From: Streptosporangiaceae bacterium
GTDB lineage: Bacteria > Actinomycetota > Actinomycetes > Streptosporangiales > Streptosporangiaceae
NCBI GenBank assembly: GCA_025934635.1
Contig: JAICWX010000260.1
Location: 1 to 12,058 of the forward strand
Direction: 5' to 3'
DNA length: 12,058 nucleotides
Both the position numbers and the translations under genes were made by a program. Below, piece after piece: positions 5,705 through 11,762 of this stretch (the stretch's first letter is position 1; each line of letters opens with the position of its first letter). The notes beneath the pieces were generated by a model that worked only from the letters and a program-made list of their open reading frames with translations, was not told the DNA's origin and ran no database searches.

Positions 5705-6969
5705 AAACCGGCCGTCCGGTCCTGGCCGGCATCGTGACCGCGCTGGTCGGGTTCACCAGTTCCTTCGCCGTCGTCCTGGCTGGCCTGCGCGGCGTCGGCG
5801 CCACGCCCGCCGAAGCGGCCTCCGGGCTGCTCGCCGTCTGCGCGACCCAGGCCTTCGGCATCTTGTGGCTAGTGCGCCGCCACCGCATCCCGCTCACGCT
5901 GGCCTGGTCTACCCCGGGCGCGGCGCTGCTGGCCAGCACCGGCGTGGTGCACGGCGGCTGGCCCGCGGCCGTCGGCGCCTTCCTCGTCACCGGCGCGCTC
6001 CTGGTGACCACCGGCCGGTGGCCGCGGCTGGGCAACCTCATCTCCGCCATCCCCACGTCGATCGCGCAGGCGATGCTGGCCGGCGTCGTGCTCGAGCTGT
6101 GCCTGGCGCCGGTGCACGGCTTCGCCGCCCACCCATGGTCGGTCGGGCCGATCGTGCTCACCTGGGCCGTGATGCTCCGGCTGGCGCGCACCTGGGCCGT
6201 GCCCGCCGCGTTCGCCGTCACCCTGGTGGTCGTCGGCGTCGACGCGGCCCGCCACGGCGGCCCGCACGGCGCGGTCCTGCCGCACCTGGCCTGGACGACG
6301 CCGACCCTGACCGGGGCCAGCCTGCTCAGCCTGGCCATCCCGTTGTACGTGGTCACGATGGCCGGGCAGAACATTCCCGGCGTCGCGGTCATGTCGTCCT
6401 ACGGCTACCAGGTGCCGTGGCGCGAGACGATGACCGTGACCGGCCTCGGCACCGCCGCCGGCGCCCTGGCCGGCGGGCACGCCATCAACCTGGCCGCGAT
6501 CACCGCCTCGATGAACGCGTCCCCTGAGGCGGATCCGGACCCGGCCCGGCGCTGGCTGGCCGCGTGGACCTCGGGCTGGTCCTATCTCTTGCTCGCGTTG
6601 CTCTCGACCGCCCTGGTCACGTTCGTCAGCGTCGCCCCGGCCGACGTGGCCGCCGCCGTGGCCGGCCTCGCCCTCCTCGGCACGCTCTCGTCCTCCCTGG
6701 CCGGCGCCCTGTCCGCCACCGAGGGCCGCGAGGCCGCCGCCATCACCTTCGTCATCGCCGCCTCCGGCCTGACCTTCGCCGGCATCAGCGCCGCCTTCTG
6801 GGCCCTCGCCGCCGGCCTGCTCGTCCGCGCCCTGCTGCCGGGTACCCCGTCCCGGCCGATGGCGGGGCCGGAGGAGCGGCCGATGGCCGGGGCGGACGGC
6901 CGCGGCTTACAGCATCGATGGAGCATCGATGCTGCTCGGGCGACCTTGATGGAGCATCGATGCCGTTGA
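5698..6969 (+). CDS. benE: BenE-family (benzoate/H+ symporter-like) inner membrane transporter
   Basis: This 423-residue protein has about eleven or twelve hydrophobic segments spread over residues 8-380, the layout of the BenE family. Typical blocks are TLAWSTPGAALLA (67-79), ISAIPTSIAQAMLAGV (115-130), MAGQNIPGVAVMSSYGY (221-237) and GHAINLAAITASM (260-272). BenE is described as a proton-driven benzoate importer, but many relatives, including E. coli YdcO, have no proven substrate, and no benzoate degradation genes lie nearby. The ATG at 5698 directly follows the operator region; no strong ribosome site is present. The hydrophilic tail after about residue 380 contains PSRPMAGPEERPMAG. The last 20 or so residues (LQHRWSIDAARATLMEHRCR) are encoded by a dispersed double-hairpin repeat, so the natural C-terminus has probably been extended by that element. 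The gene converges on dapC with a 34-bp gap. Confidence 0.88.
   Translation: MEQTGRPVLAGIVTALVGFTSSFAVVLAGLRGVGATPAEAASGLLAVCATQAFGILWLVRRHRIPLTLAWSTPGAALLASTGVVHGGWPAAVGAFLVTGALLVTTGRWPRLGNLISAIPTSIAQAMLAGVVLELCLAPVHGFAAHPWSVGPIVLTWAVMLRLARTWAVPAAFAVTLVVVGVDAARHGGPHGAVLPHLAWTTPTLTGASLLSLAIPLYVVTMAGQNIPGVAVMSSYGYQVPWRETMTVTGLGTAAGALAGGHAINLAAITASMNASPEADPDPARRWLAAWTSGWSYLLLALLSTALVTFVSVAPADVAAAVAGLALLGTLSSSLAGALSATEGREAAAITFVIAASGLTFAGISAAFWALAAGLLVRALLPGTPSRPMAGPEERPMAGADGRGLQHRWSIDAARATLMEHRCR
6910..6964 (-). repeat. Dispersed double-hairpin element, copy A
   Basis: On the minus strand this stretch contains two hairpins with CTC loops and centres 31 bp apart. The one at 6910-6934 has perfect 11-bp arms (CATCGATG core). 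The one at 6942-6964 is weaker. It aligns without gaps to copy B at 10386-10440 with 39 of 55 bases identical. It starts 39 bases past the dapC stop on the dapC-sense strand, and on the other strand it forms the end of benE. Confidence 0.8.
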
Positions 6970-7003
6970 CCCGCTCTGGAGTGACTGATCGACGAGACGC
7001 GCT

Positions 7004-8104
7004 TCAGAGCGCGCGCAAGCGGACGGCAGCGGCGGCGATCCGCTCGTCGGTGCCGGTGAGCGCCACCCGGATGTGCCGCTTCCCGCCCGGCCCGTACATC
7101 TCGCCCGGCGCCACCAAGATGCCCGCCGACACCGCCAGCAACTCGAGCGCCGACCAGCAGTCGTGCCCCGGATGCGTCGCCCACAGGTAGAGCCCGGCCT
7201 CAGAATGGTCGATGCGCCAGCCGGCCGCCTCGAACGCCCCCCTGAGCACCGAACGCCGCGTCGCGTACCGTTCCCGCTGCTCCCGCGCGTGCTCATCGTC
7301 CTCGAGCGCGACTGTCATCGCCGCCTGCACCGGCGCCGGCATCATCATCCCGGCCTGCTTCCTGATCGCGAGCAGGTCCGCGACCAGCGCGGGATCACCG
7401 GTCACGAACCCGGCCCGGTAGCCGGCCAGGTTGGACCGCTTGGACAGCGAGTGGACGGCCAGCAGGCCCTGGTGCGACCCGCCCGATACCGAAGGATGCA
7501 GCACCGAGACCGGCGCGGCCTCCCAGCCCAGCGAGATGTAGCACTCATCGGCCGCCACGATCGCGCCGCGTTCCCGGGCCCAGTCCACCACCTTGCGCAG
7601 GTGGTCAGGCGGCAGCACCCGGCCGGTCGGGTTGGACGGCGAGTTCACCCACACCAGCCGGACCCGGGACGGCCCGGCTCCGAGCAGGCTGTCCGAGGAC
7701 ACCACCGCGGCCCCCGCGATCCGGGCGCCGATGTCGTACGTCGGGTAGGCCAGCTCGGGCTGCAGCACCACGTCACCGGGACCGAGCCCGAGCATGAGCG
7801 GGAGCCCGGCGACGAGTTCCTTGGTGCCGATGACCGGCAGCACGTCATCGGGCGAGACCGTGACGCCGTGGTCGCGCGCCAGCCAGCCGGCCGCGGCGGT
7901 CCGCAACCGGGGGGTTCCCCAGGTCGCGGGGTAGCCGGGTGCGTCGGCGGCCGCCGCCAGGGCGGCGCGGATGAGGCCGGGCACCGGATCGACCGGCGTC
8001 CCCACGGAGAGGTCCACGGGGCCGCCGGGATGGTGCCCGGCTTTCTCGCGCAGCGGCGCGATCCGGTCCCAGGGAAAAGCGGGAAGCCGGGCCGCGAGCG
8101 TCAT
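7004..8104 (-). CDS. dapC: Succinyldiaminopimelate transaminase, DapC type
   Basis: This is a class I/II PLP aminotransferase of 366 residues. In actinobacteria this type converts N-succinyl-2-amino-6-ketopimelate to N-succinyl-L,L-diaminopimelate in the lysine and peptidoglycan DAP pathway. Landmarks are the N-terminal LPAFPWDRIAPL (7-18), GTPVDPVP (35-42), VNSPSNPTG (153-161) with the cofactor Asn, ADECY (185-189), the Schiff-base lysine in SLSKRSNLAGYRAGF (K222), and a C-terminal Arg in RHIRVALTG that binds the substrate carboxylate. The ATG at 8102-8104 overlaps the fdxA stop (ATGA), which implies translational coupling. A longer frame exists upstream but is only the shadow of fdxA. Pairing with a 7Fe ferredoxin gene is common in actinobacteria and supports dapC over other aminotransferases. 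No other DAP gene is visible in the window. Confidence 0.88.
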   Translation of the reverse strand: MTLAARLPAFPWDRIAPLREKAGHHPGGPVDLSVGTPVDPVPGLIRAALAAAADAPGYPATWGTPRLRTAAAGWLARDHGVTVSPDDVLPVIGTKELVAGLPLMLGLGPGDVVLQPELAYPTYDIGARIAGAAVVSSDSLLGAGPSRVRLVWVNSPSNPTGRVLPPDHLRKVVDWARERGAIVAADECYISLGWEAAPVSVLHPSVSGGSHQGLLAVHSLSKRSNLAGYRAGFVTGDPALVADLLAIRKQAGMMMPAPVQAAMTVALEDDEHAREQRERYATRRSVLRGAFEAAGWRIDHSEAGLYLWATHPGHDCWSALELLAVSAGILVAPGEMYGPGGKRHIRVALTGTDERIAAAAVRLRAL

Positions 8105-8430
8105 TCCTCGGCGTTGATGCCGGCCGGCAGCGCCGCTACCACGGGGTGGTCCTTGCCTATCTTGCCGGCCTTGGAAGCGCCGCCGGGGGAGCCGAGGTCC
8201 GCGAAGTAGTCGACGTTGACCTTGTAATATTCCTTCCACTGGTCGGGTACGTCGTCTTCGTAGTAGATCGCCTCGACCGGGCAGACGGGCTCGCACGCAC
8301 CGCAGTCCACGCACTCGTCGGGGTGGATATAGAGCATGCGCTCACCCTCGTAGATGCAGTCAACGGGGCATTCCTCGATGCACGCCTTGTCAAGCACATC
8401 AACGCAGGGCTGCGCGATGATGTAGGTCAC
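8101..8430 (-). CDS. fdxA: 7Fe (3Fe-4S/4Fe-4S) ferredoxin
   Basis: This is a 109-residue soluble electron carrier. The first cluster region has C9, C17 and C21 (PCVDVLDKACIEECPVDCIY); the second has C40, C43, C46 and C50 (DECVDCGACEPVCPVEAIYYED). By analogy with Azotobacter and mycobacterial 7Fe ferredoxins, C9, C17 and C50 hold the 3Fe-4S cluster and C21, C40, C43 and C46 hold the 4Fe-4S cluster; C25 is an extra Cys. Length and the acidic middle fit the family. The GTG at 8428-8430 has AGGAG seven bases upstream. The stop overlaps the dapC ATG, so both are made from one message. The redox partner is not shown by the sequence. There is a 65-bp gap to the upstream lysozyme-fold gene, enough for a separate promoter. 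Confidence 0.95.
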   Translation of the reverse strand: MTYIIAQPCVDVLDKACIEECPVDCIYEGERMLYIHPDECVDCGACEPVCPVEAIYYEDDVPDQWKEYYKVNVDYFADLGSPGGASKAGKIGKDHPVVAALPAGINAEE

Positions 8431-8462
8431 GGGTGAACTCCTGTCGTCGTCCTGCTGCTAAC

Positions 8463-8468
8463 ACAGTA
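8463..8468 (-). promoter_or_regulatory. Possible -10 box for fdxA-dapC
   Basis: TACTGT on the minus strand fits TAnnnT and would give a leader of about 25 bases before the GTG, leaving room for the AGGAG ribosome site. No convincing -35 hexamer is present at the usual distance. Confidence 0.3.
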
Positions 8469-8495
8469 TGTCGGGTCGGCCCACCAGATGCCGCA

Positions 8496-9407
8496 TCAGC
8501 CAGCGACAATACCGCCTTGCGAAGCGTTCTTCCCTGACGGCGGTGTCGGGGTGGAGGCGCGCTGCCAGCCCATACTGCCATTCGCGGCTTTCCATACATA
8601 CCCGGCGTACCGCACCTGGCTGAGGCCGTAATCCTGCGCGTGCGCCACCAGCCAGCCGGCCACCGTCCAGGCCTGGGCCTGCCGCACGTGCAGGACCGCG
8701 CTGCTCCCCGTCCCCTTTTTACCCGAACGAGTGAGGGTGACCCTGGCCACTACCCCCTTCCGCCCCGCTGGCCCGAACGTCTGGGCGACCCGCTGCACCG
8801 CTCCCGTCAGGTTCGCCTTGGCGGCCTTGGCGGCCGGCGTGAACCAGCAGGACACGCCGTGCGGCGACTGCCCGGTGAAGTAGCCCGCCAGCTGCCCGGC
8901 GAGCTGCGTCCACTGCTCGTAAGCCGAGCCGTCGGCGCTGTGCTGCACGTCCTGGGCCGCCTCGGAGACCGGCATCGTGGTGTAGCCCTTCACGTGGGTC
9001 AGGGCGGTGAAGAACTTGGTGGTGGCGTAGACGGGATCTTGCAGGCTGGCGGCCGGGCCCCAGCCCTCCGAGGGGCGCTGCTGGAAGATCCCGACCGAGT
9101 CGCGGTCGCCGTAGTCCAGGTTGTGCAGCTTTGATTCCTGCAGCGCGGCGGCGAGGGCGATGGTGACCGCCTGCCGCGGCAGGTGCCGCCGGGCCGCGAC
9201 GCCGGCGATGGTGGCCGCGACGGCGGCCTGGTCGTTGTCGAGCGTGACGGCCTCGACGCCGGTGCCCGCCTGGCAGCCGGGCGGCGGCGGGGGCGGGGTG
9301 CCGCTCGGGCCGACGTGGTAGATCGCGTAGATCGCGACCCCGAGTACCAGCAGGAGTGTGCTCCCGACGATGGCCCTGGCCCTGAGCCGAGCGGGATTGT
9401 GCGGCAC
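8496..9407 (-). CDS. Membrane-anchored lysozyme-fold protein (often labelled 'heavy metal transporter')
   Basis: The protein is a conserved actinobacterial type. From GTG 9407 it has 303 residues: a short basic N-terminus (HNPARLRAR), one membrane segment (about 13-31, IVGSTLLLVLGVAIYAIYH), a Pro-rich linker (PPPPPP), then an external domain. That domain contains AAALQESKLHNLDYGDRDSVGIFQQRPSEGWG (87-117 region). E91 in QESK and the SVGIFQQRPS block resemble the catalytic Glu and glycan-binding loop of lytic transglycosylases. A second Cys-containing part (HGVSCWF) and a C-terminal segment with ARVTLT and SQVRYAGYVWKA follow. I infer a peptidoglycan-related role; the metal-transport label seen in databases has no support here. 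TACGGT ends seven bases upstream of the GTG, and there is no ribosome site, so a leaderless message is likely. Longer starts up to 9563 run into the divergent gene and lack protein-like sequence. Confidence 0.75.
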   Translation of the reverse strand: MPHNPARLRARAIVGSTLLLVLGVAIYAIYHVGPSGTPPPPPPGCQAGTGVEAVTLDNDQAAVAATIAGVAARRHLPRQAVTIALAAALQESKLHNLDYGDRDSVGIFQQRPSEGWGPAASLQDPVYATTKFFTALTHVKGYTTMPVSEAAQDVQHSADGSAYEQWTQLAGQLAGYFTGQSPHGVSCWFTPAAKAAKANLTGAVQRVAQTFGPAGRKGVVARVTLTRSGKKGTGSSAVLHVRQAQAWTVAGWLVAHAQDYGLSQVRYAGYVWKAANGSMGWQRASTPTPPSGKNASQGGIVAG

Positions 9408-9414
9408 GAAAACG

Positions 9415-9420
9415 ACCGTA
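9415..9420 (-). promoter_or_regulatory. Candidate -10 box for a leaderless lysozyme-fold transcript
   Basis: TACGGT on the minus strand fits TAnnnT and ends seven bases before the GTG at 9407. No strong -35 hexamer is visible, and no Shine-Dalgarno sequence precedes the GTG. Confidence 0.35.
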
Positions 9421-9477
9421 CCTGCCACGCGTGGCTGCGCGGCGCATCCGGCGCAGGTGACTACCTTGGTAGCTGAG

Positions 9478-10287
9478 ATGAATGGAAATTCCGAGCCGCA
9501 CCGGCGGGTCCGTCGCCAGGGACCCGTCACGCTGCGCGGCCAGCAGATACCACCTACCACCACCGATCAGCGACTGCTCGACCGGCGGGGGCCGTCCGAC
9601 TGGGTGCACACCGACCCCTGGCGAGTGCTGCGGATCCAGGCCGAGTTCGTGGAGGGGTTCGGCCTGCTGGCCGAGCTCGGGCCCGCGGTCTCGGTCTTCG
9701 GCTCGGCGCGGACCGCGCGGGGCAGTTCCGAGTACGAGACCGCCGAGCGCATCGCCTTCGGCCTGGCCGAGGCCGGCTACGCCGTAATCACCGGCGGCGG
9801 CCCCGGCATCATGGAGGCCGCCAACAAGGGCGCCACCGGGGCCGGCGGCGTCTCCGTGGGCCTGGGCATCGAACTGCCCAGGGAAATGGGCCTCAACGAC
9901 TTCGTCAACATGGGCCTGGAGTTCCGCTACTTCTTCGTGCGGAAGACCTGCTTCATCAAGTACTCCCAGGCGTTCGTGGTGCTGCCCGGCGGGTTCGGCA
10001 CCATGGACGAGCTGTTCGAGGCGCTGACCCTGGTCGCCACCGGCAAGATCACCAAGTTCCCGATCGTGCTGGTCGGCCGGGCGTACTGGTCCGGCCTGCT
10101 GTCCTGGCTGCAGGACACCATGCTCGCCCGGGCCAACATCGGCCCCAGCGAGCTCGCGCTGATCAAACTGGCCGACGAGCCCGGCGAGGTAGTCGACATC
10201 ATCCGCGAAGCCCACAACGGCCACGGCCTGACCCCCAGAGCCGCTAGCGCTCCGAACAGCACAGACCCCACAACGGCCACATCCTGA
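9478..10287 (+). CDS. TIGR00730 / LOG-family Rossmann-fold protein
   Basis: The protein has 269 residues. It carries the nucleotide-binding blocks of the lysine-decarboxylase-like/LOG family: VSVFGSAR (71-78), ITGGGPGIMEAANKGA (104-119), and the hallmark PGGFGTMDE (170-178). Characterised LOG members hydrolyse nucleoside 5'-monophosphates of cytokinin type to base plus ribose phosphate; they are not lysine decarboxylases. The FVRKTCFIKYS stretch (153-163) is typical of the longer actinobacterial subgroup, whose substrate I cannot name. Start choice: ATG 9478 fits the length and start of related proteins, whereas in-frame codons further left run over the divergent gene and look unlike protein. 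The ribosome site is weak (GGTAG), and TACCTT (9462-9467) could be a -10 box. The tail after about residue 250 is Thr/Ser/Pro-rich. In actinobacteria this gene often stands near dapE, folP, a DivIVA-domain gene and tag, and two of those follow here. Confidence 0.88.
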   Translation: MNGNSEPHRRVRRQGPVTLRGQQIPPTTTDQRLLDRRGPSDWVHTDPWRVLRIQAEFVEGFGLLAELGPAVSVFGSARTARGSSEYETAERIAFGLAEAGYAVITGGGPGIMEAANKGATGAGGVSVGLGIELPREMGLNDFVNMGLEFRYFFVRKTCFIKYSQAFVVLPGGFGTMDELFEALTLVATGKITKFPIVLVGRAYWSGLLSWLQDTMLARANIGPSELALIKLADEPGEVVDIIREAHNGHGLTPRAASAPNSTDPTTATS

Positions 10288-10385
10288 TCCCTGGCACCCC
10301 AGGCCTCGCCAGGCGGGCCCACGAGACCCACGTGTCACATTCGCACCACAGCCCTCGTCCGTACCCCGTCCCTGCCTCCCGCCAA

Positions 10386-10445
10386 CGACATCGATGGAGC
10401 ATCAATGTCGCTATTACGACATCAATGTTCCATTGATGCCGTAAT
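10386..10445 (-). repeat. Dispersed double-hairpin element, copy B
   Basis: On the minus strand a hairpin with a GAA loop has a 15-bp stem that includes G-U pairs (10414-10445). It is followed by a hairpin with a CTC loop and an 11-bp stem (10386-10410). The centres are 31 bp apart, as in copy A. Positions 10386-10440 align to copy A without gaps, and changed stem positions mostly keep pairing. Both flanking genes run on the plus strand, so the minus-strand transcript would be a separate RNA if it exists. Confidence 0.8.
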
Positions 10446-10479
10446 GCGAAGGTGCCCGAAGGGGCGGACGGCTGCTGCG

Positions 10480-10532
10480 CGGGGGTGTCGCTTTCCCCGG
10501 GGGCGTCGCTTCCCCGGGGGCGTCGCTGTCCC
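10480..10532. repeat. Imperfect 17-18 bp tandem repeat, three units
   Basis: The units start at 10480, 10498 and 10515 and share CGGGGGyGTCGCT followed by a C-rich end. They lie about 80 bp upstream of the DivIVA-domain gene and outside coding sequence. G-runs recur at 17-18 bp spacing. Confidence 0.7.
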
Positions 10533-10610
10533 GGGGCTGCGACGCGCCGGCCCGGCGGCACGGGCGCTCGCGAATGCGACATCGCGGACCGGACGTGGCA
10601 CGATTCATGT

Positions 10611-11762
10611 GTGCCTGTTCTCATGCTCATCGCGATCGCCGTCGTGCTCGTCGGCATCTTCTTCGTCGCGACCGGGCGGGGCGGCGAACTGGCCTACGAG
10701 CAGGCCGATCACGCCCCGCTCGACCTCGGCCCCGTCTCCGCCGCGGACATCGCCCTGCTGCGCCCGCCGAGCGCCATGTGGGGTTACAACATGCAGGTCA
10801 CCGACGCGGCCCTGGACCAGATCGCCCGGGCCATGCGCGAGCGTGACGTCACGATCGCCTACCTGCAGGACCAGTTGGCGGGTGTCCAGCGCAACGGCGC
10901 CTACACCGTGCCACGGGGAGCGCATGCCCGCCCGGGCTCCGCTCCGACACCCCCGGACGCATTCGTCCCCCTGGAAGCCCGGGATCCCTTCGAAGCCCGG
11001 GACCCCTTCGAGGCCCCGGGATCCTTCGAGGCCCCCGAGGATCTCGAGCCCCAGCAGTTTTACCAGCCCCAGCAGTCTTTCGAGGCCCAGCAGTCTTACG
11101 AGGCCCAGCAGTCTTTCGAGGCCCAGCAGTCTTTCGAGGCCCCGGGGCGATTCGAGGCGCCCGAGGATCTCGACGCCCCGGACGAGTACGACGCCCTGGA
11201 AGAGCTGGCCGATCCGGAGCCGCTCGAGCCGCTCGCGGTGCACGGATCCCCGCCCGTCGCGGAGCCGCCCGCGGTCACCCCGACCGCCACGTATCCCCAG
11301 ACCCCGCTGGTACTCAAGGCCTCCGGCCCCAAGCCGCCCTCCGCGCCCGAGCCGGACGAGCCCGAGCCGCACGAGATCACCCAGCCCTCCCCGATCCTCG
11401 ACGTCACCCAGCCGTCCGAGATCCGCGATGCCACCCCGCCGCCGGAGACCCGCGACGCCATCACCCAGCCGCAGGAAGTCCGCGACCCGACCGAGCCCTC
11501 CGCGACCCTGAACCCCGCCGACGACAACGCTGAGGCCAGGGGCAACGCCGAGGCCAGGGACAACACCGAGGCCGGGGAAAATCCGGAGACTCCGGGCGAG
11601 GTGCCGGGCCCGCAGGGCGCCTTCGACACCCACGGCTGGTGGGCCGAGCAGCAGGAGGCCGCCCAGCAGGAGCAGGCCCGCCGGAAGGCCGCCGGGGAAG
11701 CGGAGCAAGCCGGCGTGACGGACGACGACCCGATGGCCGCGGCCGAGGAGCAGGGCTGGTGA
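10611..11762 (+). CDS. DivIVA-domain membrane protein with long repetitive acidic tail
   Basis: From GTG 10611 the protein has 383 residues (ATG 10623 is an alternative). A single membrane segment (about 3-21, VLMLIAIAVVLVGIFFVAT) is followed by a short DivIVA-like domain (about 46-91): DIALLRPPSAMWGYNMQVTDAALDQIARAMRERD, which leads into a helical stretch. Actinobacterial DivIVA-domain proteins of this layout are linked to polar growth and division, but this one has no proven role. The rest is low-complexity: repeated FEA units (121-183) with four QQSFEA-type hexamers (154-177), then Pro/Glu/Asp-rich sequence with EIRDATPPPE, PQEVRDPTEP and EARGNAEARDNTEAGEN repeats, and a conserved-looking end GAFDTHGWWAEQQEAAQQEQARRKAAGE. 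The tail is probably disordered and strongly acidic. The stop overlaps the tag GTG by 4 bp (GTGA), so they form an operon. The ribosome site is weak. Confidence 0.78.
   Translation: MPVLMLIAIAVVLVGIFFVATGRGGELAYEQADHAPLDLGPVSAADIALLRPPSAMWGYNMQVTDAALDQIARAMRERDVTIAYLQDQLAGVQRNGAYTVPRGAHARPGSAPTPPDAFVPLEARDPFEARDPFEAPGSFEAPEDLEPQQFYQPQQSFEAQQSYEAQQSFEAQQSFEAPGRFEAPEDLDAPDEYDALEELADPEPLEPLAVHGSPPVAEPPAVTPTATYPQTPLVLKASGPKPPSAPEPDEPEPHEITQPSPILDVTQPSEIRDATPPPETRDAITQPQEVRDPTEPSATLNPADDNAEARGNAEARDNTEAGENPETPGEVPGPQGAFDTHGWWAEQQEAAQQEQARRKAAGEAEQAGVTDDDPMAAAEEQGW
11070..11141. repeat. 18-bp tandem repeat, four units, in the DivIVA-domain gene
   Basis: Unit CAGCAGTCTTTCGAGGCC starts at 11070, 11088, 11106 and 11124. 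The second copy differs by one base (Tyr in place of Phe); the others are identical. It encodes QQ-S-F/Y-EA and stays in frame, so copy number can vary without loss of the protein. Confidence 0.95.

Larger units (their letters stand above)
10288..10610. other. Gene-free 323-bp stretch between the TIGR00730 and DivIVA-domain genes
   Basis: No gene with credible coding signal was found. The stretch holds double-hairpin copy B (10386-10445) and a triple 17-18 bp imperfect repeat (10480-10532). The downstream promoter must also lie here, but no clear -35/-10 pair was recognised. The first 95 bases show only short direct and inverted repeats of no obvious meaning. Confidence 0.6.

Noticed and set aside
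5698..6969. Benzoate degradation cluster
   Set aside because: Only the transporter and its regulator are present; no dioxygenase, dehydrogenase or catechol pathway gene is in the window.
6972..7011. Inverted repeat CGCTCTG / CAGAGCG between benE and dapC as a terminator
   Set aside because: The arms are 7 bp with a 26-bp loop and no T-run, and one arm lies inside dapC; this is too weak to call.
9358..9477. Earlier in-frame start for the TIGR00730 protein
   Set aside because: It would overlap the divergent gene, and the added residues do not resemble the family; ATG 9478 gives the usual length.
9408..9563. Extension of the lysozyme-fold protein up to 9563
   Set aside because: The added residues are not protein-like, would overlap the divergent TIGR00730 gene, and would put the membrane anchor far from the N-terminus.
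11070..11141. Regular 18-bp repeats as a possible CRISPR array
   Set aside because: There are no unique spacers, the units are directly adjacent and in frame, and no cas genes are nearby.
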